Source of the DNA: Crystallibacter degradans
GTDB lineage: Bacteria; Actinomycetota; Actinomycetes; Actinomycetales; Micrococcaceae
Reading direction: 5' to 3'
Length of the DNA: 64,000 nt
NCBI RefSeq assembly: GCF_012952295.1
Contig: NZ_JABBCH010000005.1
Location: 62,001 to 126,000 of the forward strand
In this document: positions 54,773 to 62,871 of the stretch, piece by piece
How positions within the stretch are numbered: position 1 is the stretch's first letter
Layout of the letters: each line of letters starts with the position of its first letter
Position numbers and translations under genes: made by a program
The notes under the pieces: generated by a model
The model's input: only the letters and a program-made list of their open reading frames with translations
Databases searched by the model: none
Told to the model about the DNA's origin: nothing

Positions 54773-55792
54773 ATGGAAACCCTGCCTACTCTTTGGTTCA
54801 TCATCATTGCCTTCTTCTGGACCGGCTACCTGTTCCTGGAGGGCTTTGATCTGGGCGTCGGCATGCTCATGCGCGGTTTTGCCCGCAACAACACCGAGCG
54901 CCGAGTGCTGCTGAATACCGTAGGACCGGTCTGGGACGGCAACGAGGTCTGGCTGGTCACGGCCGGTGCCGCCACCTTCGCCGCTTTCCCGCACTGGTAC
55001 GCTTCCCTGTTCTCTGCCCTGTATCTGCCGCTGGTCTTCGTGCTGCTCGCCTTGATCTTCCGCGCGGTTGCCTTCGAGTACCGCGGCAAGATGGACTCCG
55101 ACCGCTGGCGCAACGCCTGGGACTGGGCCATTGTCCTTGGCTCCCTCGTGGCCGCCTTCGGCGTCGGAGCCATGCTGGCGCTGACCACCACGGGGCTGCC
55201 CTTGAACGAAAACGGGGACCGGGTGGGCGGCCCCTTTGCCTGGTTCAACGGCTATGCGGTCCTCGGCGGTCTGGCAGTTGTCTTCTTCTGCATTGTGCAC
55301 GCGGCAGCGTTCCTGGCGCTGAAGACCGACGGCGACATCCGGACCCGTGCCCGCAAGCTGTTGCTTCGCTGGCTGCCTGTCGCCCTGCTGCCGCTGGCGC
55401 TGTGGGCCGTCGCGGTAGTGGTGGCCGGCGGCAAATCCGTCACCTATGTGACGCTGCTGCTGGCCGTCCTCGGCGCCGCGTTCGCGTGGATGATGGCCCG
55501 GCGGGAACGGGACGGCTGGAGTTTCGGGGGCCTGGGTGTCTTCCTGCTGGCGGGCACCGCGACCATTTTCACCGCGGTGTTCCCGAACGTGCTGCCGTCC
55601 ACCATCGACTCCGCCTACAACCTGACCGTCACTTCCGCGTCCTCGTCGGAATACACTCTGGGCGTGATGAGCGTTATTGCCGCCTTCGGGATTCCGGCAG
55701 TACTGGTGTACCAGGGCTACACCTACTGGGTGTTCCGCAAGCGCGTCAGTGCCTCGTCGATTCCGGCTGCCCACGCCGTCGTCCCGCAGTGA
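54773..55792 (+). CDS. cydB: Cytochrome bd oxidase subunit II
   Basis: CydB pairs with CydA in the membrane oxidase. The 339-residue protein has eight or nine hydrophobic segments. The family signatures FLEGFDLGVGML, GPVWDGNEVWLVTAGAATFAAFP and RAVAFEYRGK near the N-terminus are intact. ATG 54773 has GGAGAACTGAA upstream, 47 bases after cydA. Its stop overlaps the GTG of cydDC (GTGA), showing translational coupling. Confidence 0.95.
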   Translation: METLPTLWFIIIAFFWTGYLFLEGFDLGVGMLMRGFARNNTERRVLLNTVGPVWDGNEVWLVTAGAATFAAFPHWYASLFSALYLPLVFVLLALIFRAVAFEYRGKMDSDRWRNAWDWAIVLGSLVAAFGVGAMLALTTTGLPLNENGDRVGGPFAWFNGYAVLGGLAVVFFCIVHAAAFLALKTDGDIRTRARKLLLRWLPVALLPLALWAVAVVVAGGKSVTYVTLLLAVLGAAFAWMMARRERDGWSFGGLGVFLLAGTATIFTAVFPNVLPSTIDSAYNLTVTSASSSEYTLGVMSVIAAFGIPAVLVYQGYTYWVFRKRVSASSIPAAHAVVPQ

Positions 55793-58700
55793 AGCCCCTG
55801 CTTCCCGTCAGCGCCACGAGCAGGCGGGCGCTCTATCTGCTGGGCCTGCTGGCCGCGTGCAAGGCGCTTGGTCTCATTTTGCTGGCCGACGCCGTCGCCA
55901 GCGGAATTGCCGGACTGGCCGCCGGCGCCCTCGACGCGCAGCACGTTATGGTGCTGGGAGCGGCCGGCGCTGTGGTGCGTTCGCTGTCCGTATGGGCTCA
56001 GGAAACGGTGGCCCAACGCGCCGCCGCCGGCGTCAAGCAGGAGCTGCGCGCGGACCTGACCCGGCGGATTATCGACGACGGCGGGGCAAACGCCGCGGCC
56101 GGCGCTGGGAACAGTACTGAAGCCCGCGCGGCAGACAGCAGCGCGGGCGTTGGCGCAGGGAGCGGCGCCCTGACCGTCCTGGTGACGCGCGGTCTGGATT
56201 CGCTGGATAACTACTACAGCAAGTACCTTCCCGCCTTGGTTACCTGCGCCGTCGTGCCTTTGCTGGTTGGTCTGCGCATTCTTGGTGCGGACTGGATCAG
56301 TGCGCTGGTTGTGGTGCTGACCATCCCGCTGGTGCCGGTCTTCATGATTCTGATCGGCCAGCACACCGAGGACAAGGCCCAGGAAGCCGCCGCGGCGTTG
56401 GACCGGCTCTCGGACCACCTGCTGGAACTGGCCCGCGGGCTGCCGGTACTCGTTGGACTCGGCCGTGCCGCTGCCCAGACGCGGGCGCTGGGCGACGTTG
56501 CCGCCGAGTACCGCAGCCGCACCCTGGCCACCCTGCGCGTCGCGTTCCTGTCTTCGCTGGCGCTGGAACTGATTGCCACCATTTCGGTGGCCGTCGTCGC
56601 GGTGTTCATCGGCGTGCGGCTGGTGCACGGCGAGATGCCGCTCGAAGCCGGCCTGCTCGCCCTGATTCTGGCTCCCGAGTGCTACCAGCCGCTGCGCGAT
56701 CTGGGCAGTGCGCACCATTCCAGCGAGGATGGACTCGAAGCGCTCAAACGCAGCAACGCGGTGCTCGGCTCGCCGGCAGGCCGGCCACTGGTGCGCGCTG
56801 ATGCGCAAGCGGGTTCGGGGGACATTGCCGTGTCGAACTTGAGCATCCGCTATCCGGGGCGTGCGGAAGCTGTGGTCGATGGGCTGGACTTCAACGTTGC
56901 TGCCGGCGGAATCGCGGCCCTGGCCGGCCCCAGCGGCTGCGGCAAAACCTCTGTCCTGGAGGTGCTGGCCGGTGTACGGCGGGACGGGGCGGGTGCGGCG
57001 GTTGCCGGCTCCGTGGCAGGAGTCGGCGCGGACCAGATTGCCTGGATTCCGCAGCACCCGGTGCCGGCGGAGCTGACTGTGGCGGACGAGATCGCACTGT
57101 ATGCCGGCCTGCCGGCTTCTCCCGCGGGGCGACAGGCTGCCGAGCGTGCGCTGTCACAGGTCAACGGGACCGCTTTGATCGACGCGGCCACCGGTGACCT
57201 CAGCCCGGGCGAACTGCGGCGGGTCGCCGTGGCCCGCGCCCTGGCCCGGGTGGACAACGTGCCCGGAGTGCGGTTGCTGCTGGCAGACGAACCGACCGCC
57301 CACGTCGATGCGACCAGTGCCCGCGCCATCGAAGACGCCCTGAAGCGGCTGCGCGGACGCATCACCATAGTCCTGGTGGCACACGATCCCGCCACCGCAG
57401 GACTTGCGGACCAGTTGATTGAGATCGGTGCCGGCGCCAGTCATGCCTGGGGAGCCACACATCCGGCTCCGGCAGCCGGACCGGAAGCCGAAGCAACTGT
57501 CGCCGTCCGGGGCGCCGTCGATGAGGGCGAACCTGCACAGCGGCCGTCCCTGTGGCGGAACCTGGCAATGCTGCGCCCCTGGAGCAGGCCGTTTGTTGCC
57601 GCGCTGCTCTTGGGGCTGGGCGCTACGCTGTTCGCGGTCTCGCTGAGCGGCCTGTCCGGCTGGCTCATCGTCTACGCCAGCGAGCAGCCGCCGATCCTGT
57701 ATCTGATGACCTCCATAGTCGGGGTGCGGTTCTTCGGCCTGGGCCGTTCCGTGCTGCGCTATCACGAGCGCCTGCGCCTGCATGATGCCGTCTTCCAAAG
57801 TACGGACCGGCTACGGACCCGCCTGTGGAACGGGCTGCTGCAGCGTCCGGCCGGCTGGCGGAAACTTGCCCGGGGCGGGGGAGCTCTGGAACGGCTGATC
57901 GGCGACGTCGATGAATTGCGCGACGTCGCCCCGCGCGCAGTGTTCGCGCCGTTGGTGGGAGTCTTGACCGCCGTGGCGTCGTGCGTGGCTACCGCGCTGC
58001 TGCTGCCGTCCGGCCTGGTGTGGCAGATACTGCTCGCCGCCGTCGGGATTCTCGTGGCGCCCACCCTGACCCGCCTGGCCGACCGTTCTGCGCAGGCCGC
58101 GACGGTAGGCCTCAAGGGGGAGTCGCTGAACGCTTTTGCACGCCTGCTTGGTGCGGCCGCGGATCTGCGGGCCAATGCCGCGGAGGCATCGCTGCTGAAG
58201 CGGACCCAGGACCTGGATTCCAGAACGACGGCGGCGCTGCAGCATAGCGCGTGGGCGCAGGGACTCGGCCAGTGCCTGACGGTCCTGGCTTGTTCGCTCA
58301 CCGCCCTGGTGATGGTTACCCAGTCTGCTGGAGCAGTGCCCGGAGCCGCCGCCGTCGTGATTTTGATGCAGTTGGCGCTGGTCGAGCCCTACGCGGCAGT
58401 CAATACCGCCGTCCAGCAATGGGGCGCCTGGCGCGGGCTGGGGGAGCGGGTGCTGCCGGAACTGGGTACCGAGGACCTACCTTCCAACAGCATCGAGGAT
58501 TCCCAGGTGCGCGGGGAGTTCGCCTCGCTAAGCCTTGAGCAGGTTTCGTATTCCTATCCCGGGCAGTCCCGTCCCGTCTTCAGCGGACTGGACCTCGAGC
58601 TGCGGCCGGGGCAGTGGCTGGCGGTGACCGGCCCGTCCGGCAGCGGGAAGTCGACCCTGCTGGGCGTGCTGCTCGGGTTCCTTCAGCCGGAGCAGGGCCG

Positions 58701-59193
58701 GTATCTGGTGAACGGCCAGCCGGTGGAGTCCGTTACACCGGGCGCCGGCAGAGGCATTGCCTGGACGCCGCAGGAAGCCCACTTGTTCAACTCGACCTTG
58801 CGCGCGAACCTGATGCTGGCGCGCAGCAAAGCCGATCCTCCATCGGAAGCCGAGCTGCTCAAGGCGATTGACGACGTCGGCCTTGGTAGCTTCGTTGCAG
58901 GCCTGCCGGACGGACTTGATACCCGTATTGGGCCGAACGGGCATTTCCTCTCCGGTGGGCAGCGCCAACGCGTCGCGGTGGCCCGTGCGCTGCTGACCCA
59001 CGCGGAGGTGCTGCTGCTGGACGAGCCGACGGCGCATCTGGACCGTGAATCTGCGGTAGCGCTGCTGGCCGACCTCCGCGCGGCGCTTGCGGGCAAGGCG
59101 GTAGTCATGGTCACCCACCGGCCTTCCGAGGCGGAGTTGTGCGAGCTGCGGCTGGAACTGGGTTCCCCGGCGCCGCTGCCTGCTTTAGCCTAA
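55789..59193 (+). CDS. cydDC: Fused CydD-CydC thiol-reductant ABC exporter
   Basis: CydDC exports glutathione- or cysteine-like thiols needed to assemble cytochrome bd. Normally two genes, here it is one 1134-residue protein. The N-half has a membrane domain, Walker A GPSGCGKT (380-387), signature DLSPGELRRVAVARAL and Walker B LLLADEPTAHVD. The C-half repeats this with Walker A GPSGSGKST (948-956), LSGGQRQRVAVARAL and LLLDEPTAHLD. The first-half signature LSPGE departs from LSGGQ. An Ala/Gly-rich insert (about 95-125) lies between early membrane helices. GTG 55789 overlaps the cydB stop; the upstream open frame is a cydB shadow. Confidence 0.93.
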   Translation: MKPLLPVSATSRRALYLLGLLAACKALGLILLADAVASGIAGLAAGALDAQHVMVLGAAGAVVRSLSVWAQETVAQRAAAGVKQELRADLTRRIIDDGGANAAAGAGNSTEARAADSSAGVGAGSGALTVLVTRGLDSLDNYYSKYLPALVTCAVVPLLVGLRILGADWISALVVVLTIPLVPVFMILIGQHTEDKAQEAAAALDRLSDHLLELARGLPVLVGLGRAAAQTRALGDVAAEYRSRTLATLRVAFLSSLALELIATISVAVVAVFIGVRLVHGEMPLEAGLLALILAPECYQPLRDLGSAHHSSEDGLEALKRSNAVLGSPAGRPLVRADAQAGSGDIAVSNLSIRYPGRAEAVVDGLDFNVAAGGIAALAGPSGCGKTSVLEVLAGVRRDGAGAAVAGSVAGVGADQIAWIPQHPVPAELTVADEIALYAGLPASPAGRQAAERALSQVNGTALIDAATGDLSPGELRRVAVARALARVDNVPGVRLLLADEPTAHVDATSARAIEDALKRLRGRITIVLVAHDPATAGLADQLIEIGAGASHAWGATHPAPAAGPEAEATVAVRGAVDEGEPAQRPSLWRNLAMLRPWSRPFVAALLLGLGATLFAVSLSGLSGWLIVYASEQPPILYLMTSIVGVRFFGLGRSVLRYHERLRLHDAVFQSTDRLRTRLWNGLLQRPAGWRKLARGGGALERLIGDVDELRDVAPRAVFAPLVGVLTAVASCVATALLLPSGLVWQILLAAVGILVAPTLTRLADRSAQAATVGLKGESLNAFARLLGAAADLRANAAEASLLKRTQDLDSRTTAALQHSAWAQGLGQCLTVLACSLTALVMVTQSAGAVPGAAAVVILMQLALVEPYAAVNTAVQQWGAWRGLGERVLPELGTEDLPSNSIEDSQVRGEFASLSLEQVSYSYPGQSRPVFSGLDLELRPGQWLAVTGPSGSGKSTLLGVLLGFLQPEQGRYLVNGQPVESVTPGAGRGIAWTPQEAHLFNSTLRANLMLARSKADPPSEAELLKAIDDVGLGSFVAGLPDGLDTRIGPNGHFLSGGQRQRVAVARALLTHAEVLLLDEPTAHLDRESAVALLADLRAALAGKAVVMVTHRPSEAELCELRLELGSPAPLPALA
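59186..59191 (+). promoter_or_regulatory. Possible -10 of the GNAT gene, leaderless
   Basis: TAGCCT within the last codons of cydDC ends 6 bases before ATG 59198. The GNAT gene could also be read from the cyd transcript. Confidence 0.4.
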
Positions 59194-59197
59194 AGGC

Positions 59198-60184
59198 ATG
59201 AGCAGCTCGGCGCTTCCTGACTACCTCGACGCACGCCTGGACTGGCGACCCATGACACCTGCCGACATCGACAACTGGCACGCCTTGATCCGGCGCATGG
59301 CCGAAGTGGACAAACCGGTATGGGTGGAAGCGCGCGCGGACCTAGAAGAGGCCTTTGAATCGGCGGCGAACGATCCGGCCGTGACCACCCTGATCGGGAC
59401 TGATGCCGACGGGACTGCCCGCGCCGTGGGCGCGGTCAAGGCCAACACCGGTTCGGCCACCGCACACACGTGGGGCGGTGTGGACCCGCAGTGGCGACAG
59501 CGCGGGATCGGGCGGGCGGTCTACCGATGGCAGGAAGAATGCCAGCGCCGTCGGTTCCTGGCTGCCGGCATAAGCGGCGGAGTCCTGCGCACGTATACGG
59601 AGGAGCGGGATTTGGCGCACAACGCGCTGATGGGGACCGTTGGCGCGAAGGTTGTCCGCTATTTCACGGAGATGACCCGTTCGCTTGCTGATCCGATACC
59701 GGAGCTGGCGCTGCCGGATGGATTTGTGTTCGCTACGCTCAATCCTGACCAGAGCGAAGCGGTACGACTCGCTCACAATGAGGCCTTTGCCGACCATTGG
59801 GGCAGCGAGCCAAAGGACGAGCAGAAATGGAAGTTTGTGGTGAGCCACCCGCAGCTCAAGCCTGAGTGGAGCATGTCCATCATCGAGACTGCTACCGGGG
59901 AAACTGTGGCGTACCAGTTAGCCAGTTTTGATCCGGACTACCGCCTCCAAGCCGGGCATGACGAAGGGTTCACTGACCTGCTCGGTGTTCGGCGGGCCTG
60001 GCGCGGCCGGAAATTTGCGCCTGCCCTGCTGGCTGAGGCCATGCGTCGATTCAAGGCCGGGGGCATGGAGAACGCCGGGCTGGGCGTAGACACCGAAAAT
60101 CCGAGCGGCGCCCTGGGCCTTTACAGCCGGATGGGCTACTCGCCAACCAAGAGGGATCTGGCGTACGAGAAGCAGCTCACCTGA
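59198..60184 (+). CDS. Double-GNAT acetyltransferase
   Basis: The 328-residue protein contains two GCN5-type acetyltransferase folds. The first (about 15-165) has the acetyl-CoA loop QWRQRGIGRAVYRW. The second (about 170-325) has VRRAWRGRKFAPALLAEAMRRF and the closing NPSGALGLYSRMGYSPTKRD. The second motif RGRKFA departs a little from R/QxxGxG/A. Substrate unknown; two-domain actinobacterial GNATs include MshD, but no mycothiol context is seen here. It starts 4 bases after cydDC. Confidence 0.85.
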   Translation: MSSSALPDYLDARLDWRPMTPADIDNWHALIRRMAEVDKPVWVEARADLEEAFESAANDPAVTTLIGTDADGTARAVGAVKANTGSATAHTWGGVDPQWRQRGIGRAVYRWQEECQRRRFLAAGISGGVLRTYTEERDLAHNALMGTVGAKVVRYFTEMTRSLADPIPELALPDGFVFATLNPDQSEAVRLAHNEAFADHWGSEPKDEQKWKFVVSHPQLKPEWSMSIIETATGETVAYQLASFDPDYRLQAGHDEGFTDLLGVRRAWRGRKFAPALLAEAMRRFKAGGMENAGLGVDTENPSGALGLYSRMGYSPTKRDLAYEKQLT

Positions 60185-60251
60185 CATGGTGGAACTGGAT
60201 TCATGTGAGTTGCCTTGGTATAAGTTGCCTGATGGAAGCGTCGGCCCTGAG

Positions 60252-60770
60252 TCAGCCGTTGACGTCGTTCAAGTGGTGGAGCACATCATGGAGGAAGTAT
60301 GCTCCCAGGCTGGTTACGGTGAATACGGAGCCGTTACTGCGCAGGCCCTGGCGCTCCCACTGATCGACTGCGACGGCGGCGAAGGCTGCTGCAACGGACC
60401 GCGCGGCGCCTTCAAGCTCTTGTGAGACCTCACGCGGATCCTGCCGGGCATAGTCGTTCTCAACCGCGGCAGCATCCTGGTCCCAATCAGCGAAGCTTGG
60501 ATTGTCGCGCGACAGCATTAGGGCTAAGCGATCTTCGAAGACCCTGCAGACATCGCGGACATGGGCTCCGTACTCCAAACCCGACCACACCGACTCGTCG
60601 CCGCGCTCAGCAACCTGCGGACGCGCAAGCACAGATTGCCAACGCGGGATGCTTTCCCGGACAGCAGGACCTACCCGATCCGGAGTGACGCCCGCGGGGT
60701 CAAAACCACAGTCCGGGCATGGCTGCTCGGTAACCCAGGTCCAGTCTTTTGTGTCAGGAATGATCGCCAT
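60252..60770 (-). CDS. DinB-like metal-dependent helical bundle protein
   Basis: The 172-residue protein matches actinobacterial DinB_2-type proteins: CPDCGFDPAGVTPD near the N-terminus, WSGLEYGAHVRDVCRVFEDR with a His, and the C-terminal SLGAYFLHDVLHHLNDV with the His pair typical of the DinB/MPI metal site. Members include thiol-dependent transferases using mycothiol or bacillithiol, but the role here is unknown. ATG 60770 follows TAGACT by 6 bases (leaderless). Confidence 0.8.
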   Translation of the reverse strand: MAIIPDTKDWTWVTEQPCPDCGFDPAGVTPDRVGPAVRESIPRWQSVLARPQVAERGDESVWSGLEYGAHVRDVCRVFEDRLALMLSRDNPSFADWDQDAAAVENDYARQDPREVSQELEGAARSVAAAFAAVAVDQWERQGLRSNGSVFTVTSLGAYFLHDVLHHLNDVNG

Positions 60771-60776
60771 GCGGCC

Positions 60777-60782
60777 AGTCTA
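60777..60782 (-). promoter_or_regulatory. DinB-like gene -10 element, leaderless arrangement
   Basis: On the - strand TAGACT ends 6 bases before the ATG at 60770 (gap GGCCGC). Confidence 0.55.
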
Positions 60783-60970
60783 TCCAGCAGGCACTGGTGC
60801 GGTGCCTGCCGGCGCAGACGAGGTGGCGATGACCTGTGCCAGGCACTACTTCTGGATCGCAGTGAAATCGAGTTGGCCCGGGGGAGTCGGACGTGCTCGG
60901 TCTGATGGACGCTCCGGGCATGGCGGGCTAGGTGGGTGCCAGCATCCTTTGAACAGGTCCTGAATAAGTA

Positions 60971-60999
60971 TTGTGTGCTCCATCACCCCGCGCTAGAAT
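60971..60999 (+). promoter_or_regulatory. Promoter of the DUF222-HNH gene, leaderless
   Basis: TTGTGT (60971-60976), a 17-base spacer and TAGAAT (60994-60999), ending 7 bases before ATG 61007. This is the best-formed leaderless promoter in the window. Confidence 0.68.
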
Positions 61000-61006
61000 C
61001 GAAAGT

Positions 61007-62848
61007 ATGTTCGAGTCAATCGTTCCAGCGGAGATGGATCCGGTGAAGCCGGTTCCCGGTGATCCGGGTGCTGTACTGGTCCGGGCCGCGATTCTGGAAC
61101 TGGCGAACATGGACCAGGACGTCTCCGAGGGGGTGCGGATTGACCGGATCACCGCCATGGAGGAACTTAAAGCCGCCGCGGCTGCCGCGCAGGCCCGGGA
61201 GACGGAGGCGTTTGTTGCGTCCCGCCGGGAAACCCGCGCTGCCGCGGGGGTCGCGGCGGAGAAGCGGGGCCGGGGGCTGGCGAAGGAGATCGGCCTGGCG
61301 CGGAAGGACTCGCCCAACCGGGGCGGTAAGCACCTGGGGATGGCCACCGCGTTGATCAGGGAGATGCCGCACTCGTATGCGGCGCTGGCGGAGGGCCGGC
61401 TGAACGAGTGGCGGGCGACCATCCTGGTCGGCGAAACCGCCTGCCTGAGCGTGGAAGACCGCCGCCGCGTGGACCGGGAGCTGTGTTCTGATCCGAAAAC
61501 GCTGCGCGGCTGCGGGGACAAACAGATCGGGGCCATGGCGAAGCAGGCCGCACTGCGGCTGGACCCACTGTCGGTGGTCCGCCGGGCCGCGAAAGCCGAA
61601 ACCGAACGCCATGTCTCCTGCCGTCCCGCGCCGGACACCATGGCCCAGGTGTCCTGCCTGCTGCCGGTGGTACAGGGCGTGGCCGTCCACGCGGCCCTGG
61701 CCAAGGAAGCCGACCGGCTGAAGGCGCAGGGCGATGAACGAGGCCGGGGCCAGCTCATGGCCGACATCCTCGTCGAACGCGTCACCGGCCAGCCCGCGGA
61801 GAACCCCGCAAAAATCGAGGTGCAGCTGGTCATGACCGACCGCACCCTGTTCCAAGGCGACTCCGAACCGGCCCACCTGACCGGCTACGGCATCGTCCCC
61901 GCCCAATGGGCCCGCGACCTCCTCCGCACCGACAACACCGACCACGACAACGCGAACGGCGGCAAGGACGCCTCCGCCGACAGTAAGCCGATGAAGGGCG
62001 CCGCTGGGAACGGCGGCACAGATCACCCAGCGGTCGGCAATCCGATAAACGGCGCCGACGAAGACAAGATCGTTACCCGCGCAGCGGATGCCGGCAACGG
62101 AGACGGCGCTGCCGGTTCCGGCCCGCCAGACACAGCCGAAACGGTACCGGCCAACGATGCAGGTGCCGACACCGCAGACACCGGAACCACCGAAGCAACC
62201 GGTACCGCAACCCGGCCGGCAGCCGGGCCGCCGGGTTCGGTGCGAAGAGCGCCCGGCGATGGGGCCGATGAGTCCGAGGTGGAAGTGTGGGTGCGCCGGC
62301 TGTATACGGCGCCGGGCACGGGACAGTTGCTGGGCATGGATTCGCGGGCGCGGTTGATGCCGGCCGGGATGCAACGCATGATCCAGGCCAGGGACCAGCT
62401 CTGCCGCACGCCGTGGTGCGACGCACCGATCCGCCACCACGACCACGTCGTGCCCTGGCGTGACGCCGGGCAGACCAGCGAGATCAACGGGCAAGGGCTA
62501 TGTGAAGCGTGTAACCTGGCGAAGGAAACCGACGGCTGGCACGCCCAAAGGGTCCCCGGTCCACGGCACACCGTGGAAACAACCACCCCGAGCGGACACA
62601 CCTACGTGTCAACCGCACCAGCACTGCCGGGCACACCACTGGAGACCAATGCCGGCGAGAAGCGGAAGCCGACGCTGAATCCACAGTTGGAAGGGCTGCC
62701 GCCTGAAGTGGAATCGATGCCTGTTCCCCAGGAAGACGCACTTCTGGAGGCAGTGGAAGAGCTAGCCGCCGAGGAACCGCACCCAACGCCCTTACGATAT
62801 CCCGCTATCACCGGACGGACTGATTTCATCTATTACCGCGCGGCGTGA
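61007..62848 (+). CDS. DUF222 and HNH endonuclease domain protein
   Basis: The 613-residue protein has an N-terminal DUF222 region (about 20-300), a low-complexity linker rich in Asp, Ala, Gly and Thr (about 305-420), and a C-terminal HNH domain. The HNH domain has CRTPWCDAPI, H478-D479-H480 (RHHDHVVPW), and NGQGLCEACNLAKE, keeping both zinc Cys pairs and the catalytic His. This family, related to the mycobacterial 13E12 repeat proteins, is multicopy in actinobacteria and its role is unproven; a mobile or competence/defence role is speculative. ATG 61007 is set by the promoter. Ends 23 bases from parC. Confidence 0.85.
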   Translation: MFESIVPAEMDPVKPVPGDPGAVLVRAAILELANMDQDVSEGVRIDRITAMEELKAAAAAAQARETEAFVASRRETRAAAGVAAEKRGRGLAKEIGLARKDSPNRGGKHLGMATALIREMPHSYAALAEGRLNEWRATILVGETACLSVEDRRRVDRELCSDPKTLRGCGDKQIGAMAKQAALRLDPLSVVRRAAKAETERHVSCRPAPDTMAQVSCLLPVVQGVAVHAALAKEADRLKAQGDERGRGQLMADILVERVTGQPAENPAKIEVQLVMTDRTLFQGDSEPAHLTGYGIVPAQWARDLLRTDNTDHDNANGGKDASADSKPMKGAAGNGGTDHPAVGNPINGADEDKIVTRAADAGNGDGAAGSGPPDTAETVPANDAGADTADTGTTEATGTATRPAAGPPGSVRRAPGDGADESEVEVWVRRLYTAPGTGQLLGMDSRARLMPAGMQRMIQARDQLCRTPWCDAPIRHHDHVVPWRDAGQTSEINGQGLCEACNLAKETDGWHAQRVPGPRHTVETTTPSGHTYVSTAPALPGTPLETNAGEKRKPTLNPQLEGLPPEVESMPVPQEDALLEAVEELAAEEPHPTPLRYPAITGRTDFIYYRAA

Positions 62849-62871
62849 CCGGCAGAGGGACGAAGGGCGCG

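Noticed and set aside
55402-55788. 129-codon extension of the cydDC frame into cydB
   Set aside because: It is an out-of-frame reading of cydB. GTG 55789, overlapping the cydB stop, is the natural start.
60186-60425. 79-residue open frame on + after the GNAT gene
   Set aside because: It lies almost wholly opposite the DinB-like gene, has no ribosome-binding site and no family similarity.
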